Positions 8,860 through 17,836 of a stretch of DNA of 64,000 nucleotides are shown in pieces. How positions within the stretch are numbered: position 1 is the first letter of the stretch; every line of letters begins with the position of its first letter. Source of the stretch: Massilia psychrophila (GTDB lineage: Bacteria > Pseudomonadota > Gammaproteobacteria > Burkholderiales > Burkholderiaceae_D); NCBI RefSeq assembly GCF_002760665.1, contig NZ_PDOB01000012.1:1-64000 (forward strand), in the 5' to 3' direction. Under the pieces are notes generated by a model, which was given only the letters and a program-made list of their open reading frames with translations, was not told the DNA's origin and did not search any database. The position numbers were made by a program, and so were the translations under genes.

Positions 8860-9441
8860 TTATCTTTTCGGTCTGGCTTCAACGGCTGGAATGCCGACCA
8901 CGGTCGCCCCCGCCCGCACATCGTTGACGACTACGGCATTTGCCCCAACGCTTGACCCGTCACCGAGCGTTACAGCGCCGAGCACTTTGGCGCCCGCGCC
9001 GATCGTGACGTTGTCGCCGAGCGTCGGTCGCGAGACCTGCATATAAGAAAAATCGAGTTCTCGTGCGCCCAATGTCACGCCTTGGAAAATCGTTGCATTA
9101 GTACCGATTGCCCAAGCGCCGATCACAGTACCTTGGGTATGGGGGAAAAACAGCCCCTTGCCGATTGGGCAGCGCACGGCTATTTCAATGCCGAAAAAGA
9201 AGAAATTCAGCAGCGAAAAAACCTTACCGACGGGACCGATTTTCATCCGGTGGCAGGTATACGCAAGCCTGCACAGCAACACCGGCGCAAAACGTGGCGA
9301 TAGCGCCCCGCTCCATAGCTTCACCCCAGTCACGCTGTCCGCGGTCCCGTATAACAAAACCCGCGCACGGCGCAGGTCGGCTGCTACATATCGGAAGAAT
9401 CGGAACTCATCCGTACCGCCTGTTTTTAACGCGCCGTTCAT
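8860..9441 (-). CDS. Serine acetyltransferase-like left-handed beta-helix acyltransferase
   Basis: The 193-residue protein has a short helical N-terminus and then hexapeptide repeats (IAVRCPIGKGLFFPHTQG, VIGAWAIGTNATIFQGVTLG, TLGDNVTIGAGAKVLG, TLGDGSSVGANAVVVNDV). It ends with ATVVGIPAVEARPKR, the G-x-P tail typical of the CysE/serine O-acetyltransferase branch. CysE proper is longer and has an N-terminal helical domain, so in this cluster an acetyl transfer to a sugar is more likely than cysteine synthesis (inference). Its start overlaps the stop of the upstream epimerase gene by 4 bp (ATGA at 9438-9441), indicating translational coupling. Confidence 0.8.
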   Translation of the reverse strand: MNGALKTGGTDEFRFFRYVAADLRRARVLLYGTADSVTGVKLWSGALSPRFAPVLLCRLAYTCHRMKIGPVGKVFSLLNFFFFGIEIAVRCPIGKGLFFPHTQGTVIGAWAIGTNATIFQGVTLGARELDFSYMQVSRPTLGDNVTIGAGAKVLGAVTLGDGSSVGANAVVVNDVRAGATVVGIPAVEARPKR

Positions 9442-10586
9442 TGGTTTGACGTCTTCCCCATCAAACCGCGTGAGGCTAATTCACTGACCGAGCGCAAGTA
9501 AGCCGATTTGTCCTCTGCCGGTTGCGCCGAGGCCCAATCCAGGAAATGGCCCAAGCCGACATTGAAAGGCGTTACCGGCAGCGCACCCAGCACCTGCTCA
9601 AATGTCGACATGTCCGCGATATTGTGGCGGATATCGCCCATCCGGAATTCTCCGGTCACCTTAATTATGCTGTCACTGGCAAAATATGCTTTGATTTCCT
9701 CGGCTACGGCCATCACGCTTGTGGCGTGACCCGAACCGACGTTCAACGCACCAACAAAATGGCCTTCGTAATTCACTGCGCGCACTGTCGCTTCGACCAC
9801 GTCGTCGATGTAGACAAAGTCTCGCGATTCTTGGCCGTCCTCGTAGATTTCGATTCCCTGGTTCTGCCGCGCAAGGTTCGAAAACACTGCGAGAATGCCG
9901 GTATAGGGGTTCTTCAACGACTGCCCTGGCCCATATACATTCTGATACCGCAGCCCGAAGCCGTTGATACCACGTGTACTGGCGAACAATAACACTGCCT
10001 GTTCCTGCACTTGCTTCGTCAGGCCATACATCGACATCGGCACAAATGGCGACACCTCAGGGGTTGGCAACAGCGCCAGCAGCGCACCGCACACAGGACA
10101 GCCAGGCTCGAATCGGCCTGCCGACATGTCTTCGCGGCTGCGTTGTTTTGGCGAGACCCTGCCATGGACCGTGCAACGATAAGCGCCCTCACCATACACC
10201 GCGCGGCTCGACGCGACGACGATGGAGCGCAGCGATTTGCCGCACTCATCGTTTTGCAGCAGGTCCAGCATCGTCGCAGTACCCTGAACGTTGACGCTGA
10301 AATAGCGCTCAATCTCGTACATCGACTGGCCTGTGCCGGTTTCTGCAGCCAGGTGCACGATTGCATCGACACCGGCCAGCGCTTGTTTCAACGCAGCGTG
10401 GTCACGCACGTCCGCCTTGATAACCTCGACCTGCCCCGTCAGATCGTCCGATAATGTCTCGGTGGCATGGATCTGAGGACTAAAATTGTCCAGAACGCGA
10501 CATTTGACATTTTGCCGCAACAATGCACGCGCTACGCGCTGTCCAATGAAACCTGCGCCACCAGTGATAAGAACCAAATTTGACAT
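9438..10586 (-). CDS. NAD-dependent sugar-nucleotide epimerase (dTDP-L-rhamnose 4-epimerase-like)
   Basis: This 382-residue extended SDR enzyme has an N-terminal GGAGFIGQ nucleotide-binding motif, the VHLAAETGTGQSMYE region, catalytic YGLTKQ (YxxxK) and a RDFVYIDDV motif. An insertion between the core and YxxxK contains CTVHG and CPVCG cysteines. That feature is found in the dTDP-L-rhamnose 4-epimerase (Tll/WbiB-like) group, which forms dTDP-6-deoxy-L-talose, and could bind zinc. No rmlABCD genes are in the window, so the substrate would have to be supplied elsewhere. It could instead be another NDP-hexose epimerase. Its 3' end overlaps the acetyltransferase gene by 4 bp. Confidence 0.75.
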   Translation of the reverse strand: MSNLVLITGGAGFIGQRVARALLRQNVKCRVLDNFSPQIHATETLSDDLTGQVEVIKADVRDHAALKQALAGVDAIVHLAAETGTGQSMYEIERYFSVNVQGTATMLDLLQNDECGKSLRSIVVASSRAVYGEGAYRCTVHGRVSPKQRSREDMSAGRFEPGCPVCGALLALLPTPEVSPFVPMSMYGLTKQVQEQAVLLFASTRGINGFGLRYQNVYGPGQSLKNPYTGILAVFSNLARQNQGIEIYEDGQESRDFVYIDDVVEATVRAVNYEGHFVGALNVGSGHATSVMAVAEEIKAYFASDSIIKVTGEFRMGDIRHNIADMSTFEQVLGALPVTPFNVGLGHFLDWASAQPAEDKSAYLRSVSELASRGLMGKTSNQ

Positions 10587-10604
10587 AAATAGCTTACAAA
10601 GGAA

Positions 10605-11636
10605 TTAAAACGATACAAGTGATGCGTACACATCCGCATGTTTGCGTGCTGACTCTCGCCAGTCGAACAATGCAGCGCGGGCGATTCCGGCGCGCGAGAA
10701 AACAAGCCAGTGCTGATCATCCAACATGGTCGACATCGCAATAGAAAGTTGCTCGACAGAACGAGGATCTATTAATATACCACTTTCGCCGATCACTTCT
10801 GGTAAAGATGACGAGTTCGCGCAAATCACAGGACACCCTGCCGCCATCGCCTCGAGCGGCGGAAGCCCGAAGCCCTCGTAAGCAGATGGATATACCAAGG
10901 CGCGAGCTATGCCGTACAACGCGCCCACCGTGTCGACATCGACAAATCCGATCGATATTACCGCCTCAGTCAACTTCAACGATTCGATCAGTTGGCGCTC
11001 CTGCTCACTGAGGGCAGCGCCGGTACAGACAATGAGCAAACCTTGCTTCATCAGCCCGCCTGCCGCAAATGCCTGCAGTAACAACTCGAAGTTTTTGTAT
11101 CCTGATCGACCGCCCACGAACAGGAAAAACTGCCTGGACTCGAGGTCGTACCCTCTCGCCCGCAGGCGGCCGAATGCTGCAATGCCCATAGCCGGCGATG
11201 AAATCAGTCTCGAACAGCCGTGATGGATAACATATACCGGCTTTGATCCGATCTCACGCGCATAGCATTCGTACAAATCGCAGCGGGTGGATTCGGAAAT
11301 GCAGATAATCGCATCGGCCTTAACCACCGATTTCTTCCGCTCGTACAGGTTCACAATTTTTCCACGTCCACCGCCCAGCCCTTTTTCGTAAATCAGGTCG
11401 TGAATGGTAGTGACGTTTTTGGTACCGCGACTCGAAGACACCCGAAAATGACTCGAATGAAAAACTTTCGCGCTCGATGTCGGCGAATACAGCCGCATAT
11501 ACTTGTTCGCTGTACTATGCACAATCGGTCCGAGCACGAATTCCGGCAGCCGAGTTGTCAACTCATGCCAGTATGTTGAGGCACCACCAAATTTCTGGAC
11601 ATTTTGAATAATGTCGTCCAACTCTAAATATGACAT
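10605..11636 (-). CDS. Glycosyltransferase family 4 (GT-B fold)
   Basis: About 343 residues from MSYLELDDIIQNVQ. An upstream in-frame start at 11684 would add 16 residues, but the shorter start places the usual QxxGGxSxYxxxL acceptor-domain beginning (QKFGGASTYWHELT) near the N-terminus. The C-terminal half has FLFVGGRSGYKNFELLLQAF and the donor-site signature EGFGLPPLEAMAAGCPVICAN with SSSLPEVIGESGILIDP. It should add one sugar of the repeat unit at the cytoplasmic membrane face. Linkage and sugar are unknown. It lies 18 bp upstream of the epimerase gene and follows the polymerase gene by about 80 bp. Confidence 0.85.
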   Translation of the reverse strand: MSYLELDDIIQNVQKFGGASTYWHELTTRLPEFVLGPIVHSTANKYMRLYSPTSSAKVFHSSHFRVSSSRGTKNVTTIHDLIYEKGLGGGRGKIVNLYERKKSVVKADAIICISESTRCDLYECYAREIGSKPVYVIHHGCSRLISSPAMGIAAFGRLRARGYDLESRQFFLFVGGRSGYKNFELLLQAFAAGGLMKQGLLIVCTGAALSEQERQLIESLKLTEAVISIGFVDVDTVGALYGIARALVYPSAYEGFGLPPLEAMAAGCPVICANSSSLPEVIGESGILIDPRSVEQLSIAMSTMLDDQHWLVFSRAGIARAALFDWRESARKHADVYASLVSF

Positions 11637-11717
11637 AGCTACCAAATTAGTTAATAATCTACCACTCAAATGACGAGAACACACCGAATTAATAACTTGA
11701 TACCAGAACCATCGCCC

Positions 11718-12950
11718 TTATCGGCTCGATGTAATACGTACGACGCAAAGTAAATAAAGCAAAACTACTACGAAAATGTTCCTGTACAGTTCTATCAGCT
11801 CACCGCGAACAACGAATAACATAAGGAAACCTAGCGATGCAGCCAACGCTGCCTTTGCATTGTTTCCAGATTTCAGCGTCGAGTCGATCCATCCCAGATA
11901 AACGCCAAGGCACAGCGAAATGGCCCAAGCCCACATCGACCCACCCAGTAGGTAAATTTCAGCGACTACCGAAAAACCGAAGCCGCCCCCGAGATCGGCC
12001 CAACCCGGATCGACGATAGCAACATACTGCTGCGACAGCAATTCCGGTGGGACGATGCCAAATTGTGCCAATAAACTGACCGGTAGCAGGTATAGCAGGG
12101 CTGCAAAATACCGTGAGCCGGAAATAACAAATTGGCCCGCAATGGAGTCCGAAGTCAGGAACACTACTGCAGTATTGGTGAGTTCAATTATCGGGCGCAA
12201 AAACATTGAACCTAGATCCATCTCAGCAAACGATCCTTCGCGCATGACCCCAATGACCGTGCTGGCGACAATGGTCGCGACCGCATGCGGAATGTATTTC
12301 CATATCTTGAAGCCTAACCGGGCTGAGCAAAGAACAACTATGCTTACACCAAGGTAGAGCACAGAGGAGCGCGAACCCGTAAATATAAAACTTACTACCA
12401 GCACGAAAAATACGCCCAACAGCAGATATTTTAAATGCTGCGAAAAAACATCGCGAAAACTAAGCCAGCTCGACAATAAAAAGAACAGGGAGAATACGTA
12501 TACCGGTAGAATCGTAATCGTTTTCAACGGCGAGCCGCTCTGCCCTCCCGCATAAATTTCGAGATACCCTGCACTGATTGCCTGATATGCCGCCATTGAA
12601 TTATTAAGAATAATCAGCGTGCCTAACAAGACATTTATGCCTATCCAAACCTTCAACGCGCGCGGTGGCACGGCAGCGACTGCGCGCCAACGCATGACCT
12701 TGATGAAAAACTGACACGACAGAGCGCCAATATAAATAAACAGACAGGTTATCACTACTTTGTTTAGCCCGTTGTGAACTTCGCGCAGTAAAAATAGGTT
12801 CGGCAAGTCGGCGAAGTTAATTACCATATACAATAATGGCACATAGTGAAACCCGATAATCAATACCAAAAAGACTTGGGAAAAGGAGAGTTGCCCCTTA
12901 TTTCTCCAAATCATGAAGGCAAAAATTGCAATCAAAACATAATTCATCAT
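11718..12950 (-). CDS. Wzy-like oligosaccharide repeat-unit polymerase
   Basis: About 410 residues, hydrophobic throughout, with roughly ten to twelve membrane helices and a larger central periplasmic-type loop (around SGSPLKTITILP and later SGSRYFAALLYLLP). This fits O-antigen/exopolysaccharide polymerases, whose sequences are poorly conserved, so the call depends on topology and position between glycosyltransferase genes. The enzyme would join lipid-linked repeat units in the periplasm. Initiation is ambiguous: a GTG at 12965 or the double ATG at 12950/12947, none with a clear Shine-Dalgarno. The gene is richer in A/T than the housekeeping genes in the window, as is common for wzy. Confidence 0.75.
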   Translation of the reverse strand: MMNYVLIAIFAFMIWRNKGQLSFSQVFLVLIIGFHYVPLLYMVINFADLPNLFLLREVHNGLNKVVITCLFIYIGALSCQFFIKVMRWRAVAAVPPRALKVWIGINVLLGTLIILNNSMAAYQAISAGYLEIYAGGQSGSPLKTITILPVYVFSLFFLLSSWLSFRDVFSQHLKYLLLGVFFVLVVSFIFTGSRSSVLYLGVSIVVLCSARLGFKIWKYIPHAVATIVASTVIGVMREGSFAEMDLGSMFLRPIIELTNTAVVFLTSDSIAGQFVISGSRYFAALLYLLPVSLLAQFGIVPPELLSQQYVAIVDPGWADLGGGFGFSVVAEIYLLGGSMWAWAISLCLGVYLGWIDSTLKSGNNAKAALAASLGFLMLFVVRGELIELYRNIFVVVLLYLLCVVRITSSR

Positions 12951-13004
12951 CACTAGTAACGTCACAGGGACGCTTCGTAAAATTATCTAAACCGGCCTAC
13001 CCGA

Positions 13005-14060
13005 TCATTCCGGTGCAATCTGGGAGGTAAAATAGCCATGCAACATATTAATCGACCGGGAATTGTCGAATTCACGTTTCAAAAACTTGCCCGAATTCGC
13101 CCCGCGGACCGCAAGTTCCTCTGGGGACCACGCCTCGGCCTGATGAATGAGCGGAAGAACCTGGCTGATATCGTTGAAGTCAGCGCTTAGAAACATCCCG
13201 CAATGGCGGTCAAAAAAATCGTAGCCGTCAAAACGGTTGGCGATGACAACGCAGCCTTTTTCAATTGCCTCTAGCACCACCATCGGCATTGCTTCTGTCA
13301 ATGAAGGCAAGAGTAAAATACTTCCCGGCAAGACCGATGCCCATGGATCGGCGACAAAGCCGTGCAGCGTCACGCGCGACACGATTCCGCGCATTTCGAT
13401 CTGCTGCACGATTTCCTCGAGCAAGCCGCCAGCGCCGAAGAAGTCGGCATGGTAGTTGCGATCACCCTTCGTGATTAACGCGTGCAATACTTCCAGCACC
13501 TTGTGTGGTTGCTTCAGCGGCGCAAATGAACCAATAAAGACCAATCGCGGCAACATCCGCGTAATCACAGCAACGGCTTGCGTGCTGACGCGGCGGATGT
13601 TCGGCAAAAACAGCACCTGCTTGCTGGTGACAGCTAAGCGGCGTGCTTCGCCAGGTGCGGCACAAATAACGCGCTGCGCAAGTCGCAGGCTCATGCCGAT
13701 CGCCAACCTACTCTTTACTCCCTGAAATTTCAGATAAACTGGCGCACTGCAATGCAACCACATGATCAACCGCGGTTTTTTAAGTCCCAGCAGCGCAGCC
13801 GCGCACAGAAGAAACGGCACGCCCTCAACCCCGGAAACGATAAAATCATAACCAGCGCTGCGTGAACGTATCTCACGCACGAACTGTGCATAGCCTACCA
13901 ACTTTGAGGTCGCGACGCTGGCCAGATCAAATTCGCCCTTACTCAGGGAATCAACCTGAAGCGCCCGACCGCTCGAGCCAACTGCATCCTTCAGATTATT
14001 CAATACAGTTTCCGCGCCGCCTCCGCTTGAATGGATATTTACCACCAACACCCTAATCAT
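13005..14060 (-). CDS. Glycosyltransferase family 4
   Basis: About 351 residues. The N-terminal acceptor domain begins IRVLVVNIHSSGGGAETVL, a typical GT4 opening with a glycine loop. The C-terminal donor domain has RLVFIGSFAPLKQPHKVLEVL, then VADPWASVLPGSILLLPSLTEAMPMVVLEA, with the E-x7-E motif in LTEAMPMVVLEAIE. It should transfer one sugar of the repeat unit. The gene start overlaps the stop of the upstream GT2 gene by about 8-11 bp (14053-14063), so the two are probably translated together. MMIRV has two possible initiating methionines (14063 and 14060). Confidence 0.85.
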   Translation of the reverse strand: MIRVLVVNIHSSGGGAETVLNNLKDAVGSSGRALQVDSLSKGEFDLASVATSKLVGYAQFVREIRSRSAGYDFIVSGVEGVPFLLCAAALLGLKKPRLIMWLHCSAPVYLKFQGVKSRLAIGMSLRLAQRVICAAPGEARRLAVTSKQVLFLPNIRRVSTQAVAVITRMLPRLVFIGSFAPLKQPHKVLEVLHALITKGDRNYHADFFGAGGLLEEIVQQIEMRGIVSRVTLHGFVADPWASVLPGSILLLPSLTEAMPMVVLEAIEKGCVVIANRFDGYDFFDRHCGMFLSADFNDISQVLPLIHQAEAWSPEELAVRGANSGKFLKREFDNSRSINMLHGYFTSQIAPE

Positions 14061-14928
14061 CACGGCTCCTAGTGAACCTCAGGCCTAACAAGCCCTTCAG
14101 TTTAATAAGCCTGCCGCGCCGTTCGTTCTTGCGAATAACATAGGCTACTGCCGATTTTGCGACAGCCATGTACAAATGGAGGCGCACGGTCAAGCACAAT
14201 TGCAACGAACCTTTAAATCCAAGCAACATGTCGCGATACCCGCGGCTGTAATTGAACAGCTTGAGCTCATTCATTTCAACTAATTCCTGGCGGGGATGAT
14301 AGGCATACGGTGCATGGACATAAACGGCCTTGGCGCCGTTGTCGAGCGCTTTCAGAACCAGCTCAGTTTCCTCTCCGCATAATCCGCTACTACCGACCCC
14401 GAGCGCCTCGTTAAATCCACCGACATTGGAAATGCACGACAGCTTCATCACGAGATTCAAGCTAATGGCCAAGTTGATTAATTCGTGCCCCCGCATAGGC
14501 CGCGAGTGCGACGGATATTTGCGATTGCCATAGGGCGTCGTTTCGCCGGTGTTCAAAAGACGAAATACGGCAATATCCCATTCGCCGCAGCAGGCGAACT
14601 CGTCGCGCATGCTAGTCAGGAAGTCGTTTGGGTAGCTGGCGTCGTCGTCGCAGAACACCACATACCCCTCGCCTGAGATATTTGCTAACAAGCGGTTGCG
14701 CGCGAGCGATAGCGGAATCCGCGTGTTCGACTGAATACGGGTAATCCTGCGCTCGTCGACCGCTGGATTCCGTTCAAAAATTTTGTCGTGGAGTTGCGGC
14801 GCCTGGTCCAAAGCCAGTAACTCCATCGTCCATCCCGACGAAACGTCTAAGTTATTGAACGATGCGAGCAGTGTCTCAAAAAGATCAGGCCTTGATCCCG
14901 TCGTGGTCGCTAAAAAACTAATCTTCAA
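14053..14928 (-). CDS. Glycosyltransferase family 2
   Basis: The 291-residue GT-A-type enzyme opens with KISFLATTTGSRPDLFETLLASF and has an acceptor loop with SLARNRLLA. The metal-binding DxD appears as VVFCDDDASYPNDF near residue 100. The later CGEETELVLKALDNG segment fits the catalytic ED region of this family. It would add a sugar to the lipid-linked intermediate. The gene overlaps the following GT4 gene and lies 9 bp after the hexapeptide acyltransferase gene in the transcription direction, consistent with one operon. Acceptor and donor are unknown. Confidence 0.85.
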   Translation of the reverse strand: MKISFLATTTGSRPDLFETLLASFNNLDVSSGWTMELLALDQAPQLHDKIFERNPAVDERRITRIQSNTRIPLSLARNRLLANISGEGYVVFCDDDASYPNDFLTSMRDEFACCGEWDIAVFRLLNTGETTPYGNRKYPSHSRPMRGHELINLAISLNLVMKLSCISNVGGFNEALGVGSSGLCGEETELVLKALDNGAKAVYVHAPYAYHPRQELVEMNELKLFNYSRGYRDMLLGFKGSLQLCLTVRLHLYMAVAKSAVAYVIRKNERRGRLIKLKGLLGLRFTRSRDD

Positions 14929-14937
14929 TTTGATAAC

Positions 14938-15648
14938 TCATGGATGGTAGCTCGTCGGTTTTTTGCAGACCGCCTCTACATTGGAAATATTCGGCACGAT
15001 CAAAGATTGGATGTCGGTGGGGCTTAAGTTGCACCAATCGAGCGCGACCAAATCTTGTATTACGTTACTATCGAAACGTTGGCCAATTTTCTTCGCCGGC
15101 ACACCGGCCCAGATTTCGTACGCCCCGACGTCCTTCGTCACAATCGACCCGGCGCCAATCACCGCGCCGACATTCAGGGTTACCCCCTGCATAACGACTG
15201 CGTTGCAGCCGATCCAAACATCATCACCAATGCGCGTTTTGGCGATAGCAGCGCCGCTTGCGGTACCGCTGCAGTCGAAACCATAAAAATCTTGGTGCCA
15301 GAATGGATGCGTGCTGAGGTTCCGATAATTGTGGCTGGCCGGACCGATCATCACGTCCCGTGCGATCGAGCAGAATTTCCCGATTACTGCGTTCTCAACT
15401 GAGCTGTTCGGATTAATGTAACTAAAATTGTCGATGCTCGAGCCGGCATCAATGAACACGCCTTTTTCGATGATCACGCGCTCGCCAACATTCGCTCCCA
15501 GCGCGACTTCAAGACTGCGAATTGACGAATGACGTTTTTTCGCACGCCACTGCCAGATAAAAAAACGCCCAAGTCGCTTCATGCTTCGCAAGCTCCAGCC
15601 GGCACAGTCGCGCAGCAAGCCGAATGCGATGCAAAAATTATTGGCCAT
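14938..15648 (-). CDS. Hexapeptide-repeat acyltransferase (CatB/WcaF/Vat-like)
   Basis: The 236-residue protein has an N-terminal basic helix (RSMKRLGRFFIWQWRAKKRH) and then left-handed beta-helix repeats: GANVGERVIIEKGVFIDAGSSIDNFSYINPN. An active-site-like histidine loop GPASHNYRNLSTHPFWHQDFYG follows, then IGDDVWIGCNAVVMQGVTLNVGAVIGAGSIVTKDV and EIWAGVPAKKIGQRF. The loop with conserved histidines places it in the xenobiotic/colanic-acid acetyltransferase group. Decoration of the polysaccharide with acetyl groups is the most likely role. Its start overlaps the upstream GT2 stop by 11 bp. Confidence 0.85.
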   Translation of the reverse strand: MANNFCIAFGLLRDCAGWSLRSMKRLGRFFIWQWRAKKRHSSIRSLEVALGANVGERVIIEKGVFIDAGSSIDNFSYINPNSSVENAVIGKFCSIARDVMIGPASHNYRNLSTHPFWHQDFYGFDCSGTASGAAIAKTRIGDDVWIGCNAVVMQGVTLNVGAVIGAGSIVTKDVGAYEIWAGVPAKKIGQRFDSNVIQDLVALDWCNLSPTDIQSLIVPNISNVEAVCKKPTSYHP

Positions 15649-16441
15649 GCCCGCCCCAGAACAGTCGGGCCAGTGCCACGGGACTAAGCGAAAGCAACCC
15701 CTCTTTCAGCAGTCGGCGAAACCACGCCTTATGGTAGTCCTGCGCGAGCTGCTTCATTTTCGGTGCGTTGCGGTTGAAAACCTTGACCGCGTACGCCAGC
15801 GAATCCTTGGTGTAGCGTGACGTATCCAAGCTTACAAATCGCTGCCGGGACAGTTGGTTGCCTGAGTCTTGGTGATAGCGGAACAACGGGCGATTCGAAT
15901 AGTGTGCCTTCAGGCCGAATTCGAACAACTGCACGATATACCAGATTTCGCTGATCCTCACTTTTGGCATGACAACATTCCGGTACGCCTGCATCCTTAT
16001 CGTGATGAGGTAATCAGAGGCACGAGTTGGACATTGCACCCAGCGCCAATACTGATCAAGGCTTTCAATTAAGAACACTTCTTCATTTTTGTGTTTTTCA
16101 TCAGGAAATCCATACACGTCGCAGTCTGGCGCAGCAGCGATTTGCGCGCAAAATATTTCATGCCAATCCGGCAATAACTCGTCGTCGCTGTCGAGAAACA
16201 TGAGGTAATCATGTTTTGCGCTCATGGCTCCGACTGAACGAGCGGCGATCGGTCCCACGTTGCTCTCAAGCCGCACAACTTTGATTAACGGATTATCAAA
16301 CTGTTGTAGCGGCATGCTTGAACAATCATCGACAATGATGATCTCGATTTTGGTATTGGCCCCAAGCCGAATACTTGTGATGCAGCGCGCAATCGTATTC
16401 TCTCGATTGAAATATGGAATAATAATCGAAATACTTGTCAT
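15638..16441 (-). CDS. Glycosyltransferase family 2
   Basis: The 267-residue protein has a classical GT-A beginning: SISIIIPYFNRENTIARCITSI, then IEIIIVDDCSS with the first aspartates. SNVGPIAARSVGAMSAKHDYLMFLDSDDELLPDW carries the DxD at about residues 97-99. The C-terminus has a basic amphipathic segment that may bind the membrane. It should act in repeat-unit assembly. The ATG at 16441 overlaps the stop of the flippase gene (ATGA, 16438-16441), and its own 3' end overlaps the acyltransferase gene, so three genes are chained by overlaps. Confidence 0.88.
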   Translation of the reverse strand: MTSISIIIPYFNRENTIARCITSIRLGANTKIEIIIVDDCSSMPLQQFDNPLIKVVRLESNVGPIAARSVGAMSAKHDYLMFLDSDDELLPDWHEIFCAQIAAAPDCDVYGFPDEKHKNEEVFLIESLDQYWRWVQCPTRASDYLITIRMQAYRNVVMPKVRISEIWYIVQLFEFGLKAHYSNRPLFRYHQDSGNQLSRQRFVSLDTSRYTKDSLAYAVKVFNRNAPKMKQLAQDYHKAWFRRLLKEGLLSLSPVALARLFWGGHGQ

Positions 16442-17700
16442 TGACTAACCCTACCTTTGCGAAGACTCGTTCGCAACGCGACACCACTGAAAACGGAAGC
16501 GACTAACCAAGTTACGACATAGGCAAGGGGCACTGCTGAAACATGCACCGACGTGTTGGAGAAAAATATGTAGAACATAAGCATTAATGGAATCATCATC
16601 ATTTGTCCCGCAACGAACATTTTTGAACACATGTTTTTCTTGATTGCAATGGCGACGGTAAGGATGTTAAGCACAGCAAAGGGTGTCGAAACAACCATGA
16701 CATCCAACATCTGAATAAATGAAGAGTTATGTAATGATTTGAGAGGAAGCATCTCGAGTACCCCTACTTCAATCATGATTTTTACAACTGCGCAACTTAA
16801 TATTCCGTAACCCATTAATATTTTAAAGGAGTTGACAAAACTTCCGAGGCTGCCTGACCGATTCGAAATAATAATCGTTGCAAGTAGCGTTGCCGGCAAA
16901 AGCAAAAATTGCGTTATGCTATAAGCCAAGCTAAAGATGCCGAGTGCTTCGATCGATTCGCTCCTCGCAAGGTATAACAGATATAACTTAAACGAAATAA
17001 ACTGCGCCAACGATATCAGATAGATCGCGCCATTCTCCCGGTACATACTTTTGAAATTCAACAAGCCTGCCCGTGCCCTTAGTCCGGCGTTTGTTAAAGT
17101 TAGTGCTTTGGCGTACAGATAGGAGCCGGCGAACGGCCCTATCACTGCCAGCCATACGATTAAGTTGACTTCGGAGTGGCCCAGAAAGTATGCCAATAGG
17201 ATAAGCGAGCCGGAAAACGCCGAGCCCACTAGAGATAGGATCTTTGCCTTAATAAAATATTGATTTCCGTTCAAGATAGCGGTAAATTCGTTCACCTTAT
17301 GGTTAAGTACTGCTGCAATGATGAGCAGCACTAGAAATAGGGTTTGCAGGTGCTCCGGCACGATCCCCTGCTTTGGGGAAAACACATATAAAATGGAGAT
17401 GGCTACAACCTGCACAAGCAACACGCTCGACCCGATCTTTACGAGGTTAGCAGGCGTTGCGCTATTCTTCGACACATGTAAATTAATTGCAGTGTATAAA
17501 TTAAAAGAAAAGAGAATTGAGGTAAGCCCGAGAATCGACATCAGGATCTCAAATATGCCGCGTAGGCGATAACCGAACAATTCGACGAGTGTGATCTGTG
17601 TCGCGTAGTTAAGCGCTGAATACCCAAGGGATAGAATGGTCCCGATGCCGACGATTGACAATATGTTTTGCGGCTTTTTTTCCATCATTCCTGCTAGCAT
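16438..17700 (-). CDS. Wzx-like polysaccharide flippase
   Basis: About 420 residues with roughly twelve hydrophobic helices and short loops. The N-terminal part, ILSIVGIGTILSLGYSALNYATQ and GYRLRGIFEILMSI, resembles MATE/PST superfamily O-unit transporters. It would move undecaprenyl-linked repeat units to the periplasmic face for Wzy. The gene has the highest A/T content in the cluster, common for wzx and a hint of exchange between strains. Start choices are ATG 17700 or the MMEKK methionines four to five codons inside. It follows the wzz-like gene after a 136-bp gap and overlaps the GT2 gene by 4 bp. Confidence 0.8.
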   Translation of the reverse strand: MLAGMMEKKPQNILSIVGIGTILSLGYSALNYATQITLVELFGYRLRGIFEILMSILGLTSILFSFNLYTAINLHVSKNSATPANLVKIGSSVLLVQVVAISILYVFSPKQGIVPEHLQTLFLVLLIIAAVLNHKVNEFTAILNGNQYFIKAKILSLVGSAFSGSLILLAYFLGHSEVNLIVWLAVIGPFAGSYLYAKALTLTNAGLRARAGLLNFKSMYRENGAIYLISLAQFISFKLYLLYLARSESIEALGIFSLAYSITQFLLLPATLLATIIISNRSGSLGSFVNSFKILMGYGILSCAVVKIMIEVGVLEMLPLKSLHNSSFIQMLDVMVVSTPFAVLNILTVAIAIKKNMCSKMFVAGQMMMIPLMLMFYIFFSNTSVHVSAVPLAYVVTWLVASVFSGVALRTSLRKGRVSQ

Positions 17701-17836
17701 TTTCTTGCATTATCGACACACCATCGACGCGCAACTTTTGGACAAGCGAGCGCAACTATTTGCCTTGACATGCCGGTCGGCGCTGGCCGGCGCGCCGATT
17801 CCTGTTCGTGATTTTCCGCCAATGGCATATTCCGCG

